From NCBI RefSeq assembly GCF_004355225.1, contig NZ_CP037933.1, forward strand, positions 1,364,001-1,428,000: DNA of 64,000 bases. The letters run 5' to 3'. This stretch comes from Flavobacterium nackdongense. Lineage in GTDB: Bacteria > Bacteroidota > Bacteroidia > Flavobacteriales > Flavobacteriaceae. Positions 57,233 through 64,000 of the stretch are shown here, piece after piece. The position numbers were made by a program, and so were the translations under genes. A model generated the notes under the pieces. The model did not search any database. It was not told where the DNA came from and worked only from the letters and a program-made list of their open reading frames with translations. Position 1 is the first letter of the stretch; every line of letters begins with the position of its first letter.

Positions 57233-57451
57233 ATGAATGTACAACTGACAAAAATGGAACTGATAGAAATGCTTTTAAACACAAGAAAAGAAGCAATTTT
57301 AGAAAAAGTTAGAGCGGTTTTAGAAGAAGATCAAGACCAACTTACAGCAGAAGATTACAAAATAATTGATGACCGTAGAAAAAGACATTTAAACAGTGAA
57401 AGCAAATCATTTTCTTGGAAAGAAGCAAAAGAAAGCATTCTGAAATCATAA
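57233..57451 (+). CDS. Addiction-module antitoxin (CHP02574-like)
   Basis: The 72-residue product has the organisation of small antitoxins paired with ParE/RelE toxins. It has a charged N-terminal half (EAILEKVRAVLEEDQDQL) and a C-terminal signature RRKRHLNSESKSFSWKEAK, which resembles the ExRxxHL...SWxEAK toxin-binding tail of the family. It should bind and neutralise the toxin and repress its own promoter. The toxin gene 4 bases downstream is broken, so the antitoxin is now alone. Confidence 0.85.
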   Translation: MNVQLTKMELIEMLLNTRKEAILEKVRAVLEEDQDQLTAEDYKIIDDRRKRHLNSESKSFSWKEAKESILKS

Positions 57452-57455
57452 GAAA

Positions 57456-57755
57456 ATGAAGTATTCTTTAGAAATCAAAGAAGAAGCTGTCCTCGACATA
57501 AACGAAGCATATTTATACTATGAAGAACAAAAGATAGGCTTAGGAAATCGCTTTTTAGAAACTTTGGTAAGTTAATTAGAACGAGTTCAAAAATATCCTG
57601 AACATTATCAAATCAAAAGAACACCGTATAGAGAAGCTTTTATAAAAAACTTTCCATATATAATTATTTTTGAAATTGAAGGAAATAACATAATTGTATA
57701 TGCTGTTTTCAATACGTGGCGAAATCCTAACAAAAAACCAATAAAACGCGATTAA
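57456..57755 (+). pseudogene. ParE/RelE-type toxin with a premature stop
   Basis: The frame from ATG 57456 reads MKYSLEIKEEAVLDINEAY and so on to codon 39, meets TAA at 57573-57575, then continues in the same frame. The second part reads LERVQKYPEHYQ, RTPYREAFIKNFPYIIIFEI and VFNTWRNP before TAA 57753-57755. The total of 99 codons plus stop is exactly the length of a ParE toxin. One base change (for example TAT or TAC to TAA at a Tyr position) explains the loss. No frameshift or other lesion is visible, so the decay is recent, or the stop is a sequencing error. Confidence 0.85.
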
Positions 57756-57833
57756 GACACACTATCCTAAATAGTGTTAAGTTCATAAATAAAATGTTCT
57801 TTCTTCTAAATTGCACTAATATAATCGGTCTGT

Positions 57834-57870
57834 AATCCCAATTCAATGAAAAATAAAATGGAATTTTTCA
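57834..57870. repeat. Decayed direct copy of the 57092 terminator
   Basis: By hand alignment, 33 of 37 bases match 57092-57130, allowing a T-run two bases shorter. The differences break the stem symmetry. With the copy upstream, it brackets the toxin-antitoxin pair as direct repeats about 740 bases apart. Confidence 0.6.
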
Positions 57871-57877
57871 GTTTTAC

Positions 57878-57910
57878 AGATTTGACAACTTTTAAAAAGT
57901 TGTCAAATCT
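57878..57910 (-). terminator. Hairpin overlapping the stop of the PafA-like gene
   Basis: AGATTTGACAACTTTT pairs with AAAAGTTGTCAAATCT to give a stem of about 16 bp. It begins within the stop codon of the phosphatase gene on the minus strand. The following T content is modest, so termination efficiency is uncertain. Confidence 0.6.
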
Positions 57911-59534
57911 ATGGCGACAATTTCTCCCCCAAAACTTCCGTCAAAACCTTGCCTTCTGTGCCGTTTGGCATTTCAAGTTTAAGTTTTAGGGCTAGGGTTG
58001 GCGCAATTTGAGTAATTTCTTTTTTATCGAAACTTTCACCGGGTTTTATTTTCCAACCGTAAAAAAGTAAAGGGGCGTGCGTATCATAAGCATAAGGTGT
58101 TCCGTGAGAAGTTCCTGTAGCTCCATATTCAATATAGCCCGGTTTGTCTAAAACCACTAGATCTCCATTTTGAGTAACATCATAACCTTTGGCAATAAAA
58201 TTCAAGAAATAATCATTCCCCGTCGAAGCCAAAATTTCTTCCTCAGTATACACTCGTTTTATTTGCTCCTGAGTCATCAAATAATTCTTAAATGTTTGTT
58301 TCACTTTGGACAATTCTAACCCTTTCGATTGGATTAAATCTTTGTTGAAATAGATATTAAAATTCGAATATTCCACTACGAGATTTTCACCGAAAGTTGC
58401 TGTCGAAAACTCTTTAATCCCTTTTGCAATATCTTTTCCTGGAATATTTTTGACATTGTATTTCAAGTCTTTCAAATGACTAGCATTTTCAGCACAAGCG
58501 TGATCGGCCGTTAAAAAAAGTAAATAATTATCCTTCCCAACCGTTTTGTCTAAATAATCCAAGAAATCGGCGATAGTAAGATCCAATCTTAAATACGTAT
58601 CCTGTAACTCCATCGACCTTGGACCTAAAATATGTCCCACATAATCTGTCGATGAGAAACTAACCGTCAAGAAATCAGTGACATTGTCTTTTCCTAATGC
58701 TTCTTTTTCAATCGCTTTTTTGGCGAAATCAGCCAATAAGTTATTTCCAAAAGGAGTCGAACGCATTACTTCGGCACCATGCTTATCGTACATTTCTTTT
58801 AGATTGTACGGAAAAACAGGTTTGTCACAATTGTATAATTTACCCTCATACGGATTGTCATCAGGCAAACTTTCGTTATAATCTGCCGCGGGTTTCAACA
58901 AACTCCAACCCGAGTTGATATACGGCATATAATTTTTTTCGTTATTGAATTCCGTTACCCAATCCGGCAATGCGGCACCATAGAACGTACTCGAAATAAA
59001 AGCGCCTGTTCCACTATACCAAAAAGCCCAATTCGCAAAATGTCCAGCGGGTAAAATAGCGCCACGATCTTTCAAACTCATCCCGATTACTTTTCCTTTG
59101 AAGTTGGTTCCCAATCGCAATTCGTCAGTAATGGTAGTGCTTAACAGATTTTTTGGAGACATTGCTCCTTCTTTTTCTGTGCCGTTTCCAACCGTTTTTA
59201 CGGCATCATCATCGGTGCAATACATTGTTTTTCCCAACTTTCTGCTAAACCACTCATTCCCTACAATACCATTGACCGAAGGCGTGGTACCTGTATAAAT
59301 TGAAGAATGCCCTGGAGCGGTATAAGTAGGCATATAATTGAAGTTGGCGTTATGGAAAACAAATCCTTTATCCATCAAACGCTTGAAGCCATTGCTAGAA
59401 AAATCATCTGAAAAACGATATAAATATTCCATTTTCATCTGATCGACTACAATTCCAACCACTAATTTTGGTCGTTGTTGTGCTTGGAGATTTGAAATTA
59501 AAACAAAGAACAATAACAAAAATAACTTTTTCAT
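57909..59534 (-). CDS. Alkaline phosphatase family protein, PafA-like
   Basis: The 541-residue protein has a signal peptide (FFVLISNLQAQ). It then has the metal-binding start RPKLVVGIVVDQM and the Thr nucleophile in YTAPGHSSIYTG (Thr72), as in flavobacterial PafA. Later metal ligands are in FLTADHACAEN and DTHAPLLFYG. PafA-type enzymes release phosphate from monoesters in the periplasm. The frame is open to 59669, but the -7 box at 59651-59658 and the signal peptide favour ATG 59534. An in-frame ATG at 59630 is the alternative. Confidence 0.9.
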   Translation of the reverse strand: MKKLFLLLFFVLISNLQAQQRPKLVVGIVVDQMKMEYLYRFSDDFSSNGFKRLMDKGFVFHNANFNYMPTYTAPGHSSIYTGTTPSVNGIVGNEWFSRKLGKTMYCTDDDAVKTVGNGTEKEGAMSPKNLLSTTITDELRLGTNFKGKVIGMSLKDRGAILPAGHFANWAFWYSGTGAFISSTFYGAALPDWVTEFNNEKNYMPYINSGWSLLKPAADYNESLPDDNPYEGKLYNCDKPVFPYNLKEMYDKHGAEVMRSTPFGNNLLADFAKKAIEKEALGKDNVTDFLTVSFSSTDYVGHILGPRSMELQDTYLRLDLTIADFLDYLDKTVGKDNYLLFLTADHACAENASHLKDLKYNVKNIPGKDIAKGIKEFSTATFGENLVVEYSNFNIYFNKDLIQSKGLELSKVKQTFKNYLMTQEQIKRVYTEEEILASTGNDYFLNFIAKGYDVTQNGDLVVLDKPGYIEYGATGTSHGTPYAYDTHAPLLFYGWKIKPGESFDKKEITQIAPTLALKLKLEMPNGTEGKVLTEVLGEKLSP

Positions 59535-59650
59535 ATGTGTAAATTTTGATTTTTCAGCGGTCACATATGTTATCGCCTTTTTCCTCATTGGTGTTTGCTC
59601 ACGCAAACTTTTTGTTGATGGCGATTTCATAGAGGTAAATTTTAATCGCA

Positions 59651-59658
59651 CAAAAATA
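59651..59658 (-). promoter_or_regulatory. Promoter -7 box of the PafA-like gene
   Basis: TATTTTTG on the minus strand gives a leader of about 110 bases to ATG 59534 and excludes the start at 59669. Confidence 0.5.
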
Positions 59659-59730
59659 CGGATTCGCATGGTGTAAAATCGAATATGCTAGATTTTTTTG
59701 AATGAAATTAATATAATCTTAACTCAACCG

Positions 59731-60144
59731 TTACTTGTAATTGAAGATATTGTAGAGAATAATTCTATCGTCGTAATTAATATAAAGTTGTTTTCGATTG
59801 TCTTGTTTTTTTCTTGTAATTATCGAAAGCGTGCAATTTTCACCATTATTGTCTTTGCAAGTAAAACTATAAACACTGTCAGATTCGCTTTCTTCCAAGG
59901 GAATATAATCAATGATTTCGAAGAGTTGAATAATCTCGGAATAGACTACGATTCGGTTTTTATCGGTATCTAATTTGACTAAAATATTGACCAAGCCCAA
60001 ATCAGACCATTTGCCCCAATTCCCTTTTTGGTCCTTTTCTAAAACACTAAAACCCGAGGTTTTGAAAGTATAGGATTGACAATATGATTTTTGGAATCCG
60101 AAAGCTATGCATGCCAGAACTATAATTAGTTTTATTTTAGTCAT
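59731..60144 (-). CDS. Hypothetical secreted protein
   Basis: The 137-residue product has a signal peptide (LACIAFGFQKSYC, then QS). The remainder is short and beta-rich (DKNRIVVYSEIIQLFEII; SFTCKDNNGENCTLSII), with two Cys that may form a disulfide. I recognise no family. It follows the nitronate monooxygenase-like gene by 43 bases on the same strand. Confidence 0.7.
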   Translation of the reverse strand: MTKIKLIIVLACIAFGFQKSYCQSYTFKTSGFSVLEKDQKGNWGKWSDLGLVNILVKLDTDKNRIVVYSEIIQLFEIIDYIPLEESESDSVYSFTCKDNNGENCTLSIITRKKQDNRKQLYINYDDRIILYNIFNYK

Positions 60145-60187
60145 TTTTTATAAAATTGTAGGTTTTCAAAAGTACTAAAATTTGGTG

Positions 60188-61132
60188 TTAGAAATGGAAC
60201 TTCTCGTCTTCTTTTCTAGCCAAATTATAATCGGCAATCATTTCCTTAACTATTTCTGCTGCGGGCTGTATGGTATGAATTAATCCTGCAATTTGGCCAA
60301 TTTCGAGTTCGCCTTCGTTTAAATCACCTTCAAACATGCCTCGTTTGGCTCTTGCTCTGCCTAACAATGCTGATAATTCATCTTTCGTTGGGCATTTTGC
60401 GTACAAATCCTGAACGTCTTGGTAAAATTTGTTTTTGATTAATCGAACGGGTGCCAATTCTTTCAAGGTCACTTGCGTCCCACCTTCATTAGTTTCCAAA
60501 ATTTTATTTTTGAAATTTTCGTGTGCCGAAGATTCCACTGAAGCAGCAAAACGACTTCCTACTTGCACCCCATCAGCGCCAAGAATCATGGCAGCAAGCA
60601 TTCCGCGACCGTTTGCAATTCCACCCGCCGCAATAAGTGGAATCTTGATTTTTTCTTTTACCATCGGTATCAAAGTAAAAGTAGTGTTTTCTTCTCGCCC
60701 GTTGTGTCCGCCGGCTTCAAATCCTTCGGCAACAACAGCATCGACACCAGCATCTTGCGCTTTCAAAGCAAACACCGAACTGCTTACAACGTGAACTACG
60801 ATGATTCCCTTTTCCTTCAAGAATGAGGTCCAAGTTTTAGGATTTCCTGCTGATGTAAAAACAATTTTCACGCCTTCTTCAACAATAATATCGATGATTT
60901 CTTGGATATTGGGATACAACATCGGGACGTTTACGCCAAAAGGTTTATCGGTTGCTTTTTTGCATTTTTGAATGTGTTCGCGCAAAACTTCGGGATACAT
61001 CGAACCCGCGCCTATCAATCCCAAACCTCCAGCGCTACTGACTGCACTGGCCAATTTGTACCCCGAATTCCAAATCATTCCGCCTTGAATAATCGGATAT
61101 TTTATTTTGAAAAGCTGGGTAATTTTATTCAT
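60188..61132 (-). CDS. NAD(P)H-dependent flavin oxidoreductase (nitronate monooxygenase-like)
   Basis: The 314-residue FMN barrel has KYPIIQGGMIWNSGYKLASA at the start. It also has VDAVVAEGFEAGGHNG, with the His associated with nitronate oxidation, and LIAAGGIANGRGMLAAMILGADGVQVGSRFA. It may oxidise alkyl nitronates or act as a FabK-like enoyl reductase; sequence alone cannot separate these. It lies 12 bases after the subtilase gene, in the same direction. Confidence 0.88.
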   Translation of the reverse strand: MNKITQLFKIKYPIIQGGMIWNSGYKLASAVSSAGGLGLIGAGSMYPEVLREHIQKCKKATDKPFGVNVPMLYPNIQEIIDIIVEEGVKIVFTSAGNPKTWTSFLKEKGIIVVHVVSSSVFALKAQDAGVDAVVAEGFEAGGHNGREENTTFTLIPMVKEKIKIPLIAAGGIANGRGMLAAMILGADGVQVGSRFAASVESSAHENFKNKILETNEGGTQVTLKELAPVRLIKNKFYQDVQDLYAKCPTKDELSALLGRARAKRGMFEGDLNEGELEIGQIAGLIHTIQPAAEIVKEMIADYNLARKEDEKFHF

Positions 61133-61144
61133 TGAGGTATCGAA

Positions 61145-62788
61145 TTACTGTTTGATAATTTTTCCGCTTTTAGAAAAATCTTTCGATTCAATTTTATAGA
61201 AATAGGTTCCATTATTCAAGGATTTCAGCGAAATAGTAGACGATTGGTTGGTAATATTTTTCTCTAAAACTTTTTGACCCAAAATAGTATAAATAGCGAT
61301 GGTCTTGCTACCCGAATCATTGGGCAAAGAGACAGAAATTGAGTCAAAGGTTGGATTTGGATACACCACAAAATCAGTTTTCGAAAAATCATTTACTGAC
61401 AATCCATTGGCCAAAGCCAAATTGAAATCAGGAATTCCAAAACCGAACTGAGTTCTGGATTTTATTGCTGGATCGGTAAAATTATCCGAGGATTGAACTA
61501 AAAGTTCTTTGATTTGCTTTGCCGTTTTGGTCGGTAAAGCTTGCCACAAACAAGCCAACATACCTGAAGTGATGGGGCACGAAAAGGATGTTCCATTTGC
61601 CGTACCTATATTTCCTTGTATGTCTGACACTACCACCGTTTGCCCTTGAGCCATCACATCGGGTTTTACTCGATTGTCGTAACTTGGACCAATGGAGCTG
61701 AATAAGGCGTAGCTTTCATCTGATTTTACTGCTCCAACCGCGATTACATTTTTGGCTTCGGCAGGAATTCCAACGTGTTTTTCGACTTGCTGTCCCTCAT
61801 TACCCGCACTTGCTACCACAACAATTCCTTTATCAAACGCAACATTAGCTCCTTGTGATGCAAAAGCAAAATTCCCTGTCATATCAGCGTAGGTGTGACT
61901 ATAGTTGGGATTATCATAACCAAAATAACCTAAGGACGAGGTGATAATATCTGCCCCTACTCTATCTGCTTCTTCGGCAGCTTCAACCCAATTGGATTCT
62001 TCCACAGGATTTTCAGAATAGGGAAATGCAGAAACGGCATCTTCTGTGATAAACAAATAGTACTTTGCATCTGGCGCGGTTCCAATTAATTGTCCATCGA
62101 CATAACCTCCCATCGTAGACAAAACGGAGGTCCCATGATAGTTTCCAGAAAAATAATTCGTGCTTTTGTTCACATAATCGTATCCCCCAAGAATCTGATT
62201 GTTATCTCTTAATCTTTTAAATGATGTTGCCAAATCTACCCCAGGAAAACCGGAATCCAAAACCGCAATAATTTTACCCGAACCAGTATAATTCAATTGA
62301 TGCAGTAAATGTCCGTTGAGCATTTGAATTTGATTTGCCGAGTTGCCATAATTATAAGTAATGGCAGTTTCCTTTGTTTTATTGGTAGCTTTTGATTTTA
62401 CTTTTGCCGCAATTTTATTAGACGAACCATTCAAAGCCTTATCAGCAAAGTCAATGTTAAGCACAAAAGGCAAGGATTTTAATGCTTTGATATCGGCTAT
62501 CGAACCACGAACGTGGACGCAATTCAACCATTTTGACTTAGCTTTGACCGCAATTCCCACTGAATTACTGATCTCGTCGATATAGGATTGATGAATGGGC
62601 GCATCTTTCAAATCCAAGACAATTCCTTGCACGGTTCTTCGGTCTAATGCCCGTTGCGAAAGTTCAGAAAGCGGGTTGCTAAAAAAAGTGGCCGAATTGG
62701 GTTTGTCCTTAAAATAAACCCAAGCCTCTTCTTGTGAAAAGCCAACAAGACTAAAAACCAAAAACAGGAAAACAATTACTTTTCTCAT
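61145..62788 (-). CDS. Subtilisin-like (S8) serine protease with T9SS type A tail
   Basis: The 547-residue protein has a signal peptide (LVFSLVGFSQ) and a propeptide-like region (about 20-135). The subtilase domain has the catalytic triad in AVLDSGFPGVD (Asp), GNYHGTSVLS (His) and NGTSFSCPITSG (Ser). A type A sorting domain (about 475-547, VVYPNPTFDSISVSLPN) ends the protein. It should be exported by the type IX system and act outside the cell. All catalytic residues are present. Confidence 0.95.
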   Translation of the reverse strand: MRKVIVFLFLVFSLVGFSQEEAWVYFKDKPNSATFFSNPLSELSQRALDRRTVQGIVLDLKDAPIHQSYIDEISNSVGIAVKAKSKWLNCVHVRGSIADIKALKSLPFVLNIDFADKALNGSSNKIAAKVKSKATNKTKETAITYNYGNSANQIQMLNGHLLHQLNYTGSGKIIAVLDSGFPGVDLATSFKRLRDNNQILGGYDYVNKSTNYFSGNYHGTSVLSTMGGYVDGQLIGTAPDAKYYLFITEDAVSAFPYSENPVEESNWVEAAEEADRVGADIITSSLGYFGYDNPNYSHTYADMTGNFAFASQGANVAFDKGIVVVASAGNEGQQVEKHVGIPAEAKNVIAVGAVKSDESYALFSSIGPSYDNRVKPDVMAQGQTVVVSDIQGNIGTANGTSFSCPITSGMLACLWQALPTKTAKQIKELLVQSSDNFTDPAIKSRTQFGFGIPDFNLALANGLSVNDFSKTDFVVYPNPTFDSISVSLPNDSGSKTIAIYTILGQKVLEKNITNQSSTISLKSLNNGTYFYKIESKDFSKSGKIIKQ

Positions 62789-62813
62789 ATCTATTTTGAA
62801 TTAAAATACGAAT

Positions 62814-64000
62814 CTATGAAATTACTCCCGAACCAACTAATTCATCGTCTAAATACCAAGCGACGAATTGCCCTTCGGTGATGGCGGATTGAGGTTCGTC
62901 GAAAGACACATACATCCCTTTTTCGAATTGATGTAAAGTCGCTTTTTGCAGCGGTTGACGGTAGCGAATACGTGCCATTACCTCCATTTTTTCGCCATTG
63001 GCCATAGCCAAATCAGTACGAATCCAATGGACTTCCGATTTTTCGATGAACAATGCTTTTCGGAACAAACCCGGATGCTGACTCGTTAAACCTGTATAAA
63101 TCGAATTGGTTTCGACATTGGTAGCAATGATAAATAAAGGATCGGTGGTTCCACCAACGTTGAGCCCTTTTCGCTGTCCGATAGTAAAATAATGTGCCCC
63201 TTGATGTTTGCCGACAACTTTCCCCATTGAAGGAGTATACTCAATTTTTTGAGCCTCGAAAGCTAGGACTTCTTCCGCTGAAAGGCTAGCTGCCATTTCT
63301 AAATTATATACTGGATTATCGGCACCAATTTGATAAATCAAGCCCTCTTTGGGTTGTAATTTTTGTTGCAAAAACTCAGGCAATCTTACTTTACCGATGA
63401 AGCACAAACCTTGAGAATCTCTTTTTTCGGCGGTAACCAAATCTAATTCTAATGCGATTTCACGTACTTGGGGTTTGGTTAACTCACCAATAGGAAACAA
63501 AGATTTCGCCAATTGTTCTTGCGATAATTGACATAGAAAATAGGATTGATCTTTATTAGGATCGACTCCCGCCAAAAGTTGATAGACTTTCTCGCCCTTG
63601 ACTTCGATTTCCCCTTTTCGACAATAATGGCCTGTTGCCACAAAATCGGCACCAAGACTCAAAGCGATTTTCATAAAAACATCGAATTTTATTTCGCGGT
63701 TGCACAATACATCAGGGTTTGGAGTTCGCCCTTTTTCGTATTCGTTAAACATGTAGTCCACGATTTTTTCTTTGTATTCTTCGCTCAAATCCACGGTTTG
63801 GAAAGGAATACCCAATTTTTCGGCAACCAATAAAGCATCGTTGCTGTCTTCAAGCCAAGGACATTCGTTAGAAATCGTAACGGAATCATCGTGCCAATTT
63901 TTCATAAAAAGACCGATGACTTCATAGCCTTGCTGCTGCAATAAATAGGCCGCAACACTTGAATCAACACCACCCGAAAGCCCAACTACTACACGTTTCA
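62814..64000 (-). CDS. mnmA: tRNA-specific 2-thiouridylase MnmA, start just outside window
   Basis: The frame runs to the window edge, where the minus strand reads TGAAACGT..., so the A of the ATG is the first base beyond it. The product starts [17 protein letters not shown] (PP-loop SGGVDS). It has the two catalytic Cys regions [12 protein letters not shown] and [14 protein letters not shown]. It puts sulfur on U34 of Lys, Glu and Gln tRNAs. The 25-base gap to the downstream subtilase suggests they share a transcript. Confidence 0.96.
   Translation of the reverse strand, partial: KRVVVGLSGGVDSSVAAYLLQQQGYEVIGLFMKNWHDDSVTISNECPWLEDSNDALLVAEKLGIPFQTVDLSEEYKEKIVDYMFNEYEKGRTPNPDVLCNREIKFDVFMKIALSLGADFVATGHYCRKGEIEVKGEKVYQLLAGVDPNKDQSYFLCQLSQEQLAKSLFPIGELTKPQVREIALELDLVTAEKRDSQGLCFIGKVRLPEFLQQKLQPKEGLIYQIGADNPVYNLEMAASLSAEEVLAFEAQKIEYTPSMGKVVGKHQGAHYFTIGQRKGLNVGGTTDPLFIIATNVETNSIYTGLTSQHPGLFRKALFIEKSEVHWIRTDLAMANGEKMEVMARIRYRQPLQKATLHQFEKGMYVSFDEPQSAITEGQFVAWYLDDELVGSGVIS

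Noticed and set aside
59535..59669. N-terminal extension of 45 residues on the PafA-like protein
   Set aside because: The -7 box at 59651-59658 overlaps its first codons and the signal peptide begins at ATG 59534. An in-frame ATG at 59630 remains a lesser possibility.

Overview
The window is about 64 kb of ordinary-looking chromosome from a Bacteroidota bacterium, most likely Flavobacterium or a close relative. The grounds are the AT-rich composition, the many promoters with the Bacteroidota -7 box TAnnTTTG, two proteins with T9SS type A tails (26714-27478 and 61145-62788), one giant surface protein with a gliding-motility (CHU_C, T9SS type B) tail, a TonB receptor paired with a DUF4249 lipoprotein, an extended NusB, and bacillithiol synthesis (BshC). 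I see no rRNA, tRNA, CRISPR array, prophage or insertion sequence.

Layout. 1-8.9 kb: the end of a DUF6029 outer-membrane protein, a lysine-rich histone-H1-like protein, yajC and nusB, an ABC exporter, a DUF3276 protein, a cyclophilin-FKBP fusion, an NAD(P)-dependent dehydrogenase, and a DUF1569 protein with a nuclease. 8.9-10.5 kb: a non-core patch with a single lipoprotein gene bounded by 15-bp inverted repeats. 10.5-24.2 kb: trmD, rplS, monomeric icd, a TonB receptor with DUF4249, thiamine pyrophosphokinase, a barrel/PCMD pair, and a three-gene biotin-dependent carboxylase operon. 24.4-30.4 kb: a compact six-gene envelope operon (ankyrin, DOMON, OB-fold, DUF5777 barrel, cytochrome c, YceI) lying between an intact radical SAM gene and a decayed second copy of that gene's 3' end. 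30.6-37.8 kb: a 2406-residue repeat adhesin. 37.8-53.6 kb: an MHS transporter, bshC, an acyltransferase-like membrane protein, ndk, sucC, gltBD, and an AraC regulator divergent from a mannonate pair (uxuB-like SDR and uxuA). 53.7-64 kb: a Fic protein with a paired operator, lysA, an OB-fold lipoprotein, a toxin-antitoxin pair whose toxin carries a nonsense mutation, a PafA-like phosphatase, a nitronate monooxygenase-like enzyme, a subtilase, and mnmA running off the end.

Most genes are core metabolism. The stretches that look acquired or unstable are the 9331-10312 cassette, the 24.4-28.2 kb module and the 57.1-57.9 kb toxin-antitoxin locus. Two coding genes (bshC and the radical SAM gene) also carry in-frame insertions that look like dispersed intergenic repeats. 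The best candidates for something undescribed are the six-gene redox-like envelope module with its duplicated flank, and the Fic gene with two mirror-image 16-bp operators 51 bp apart, one of them overlapping the -33 element.
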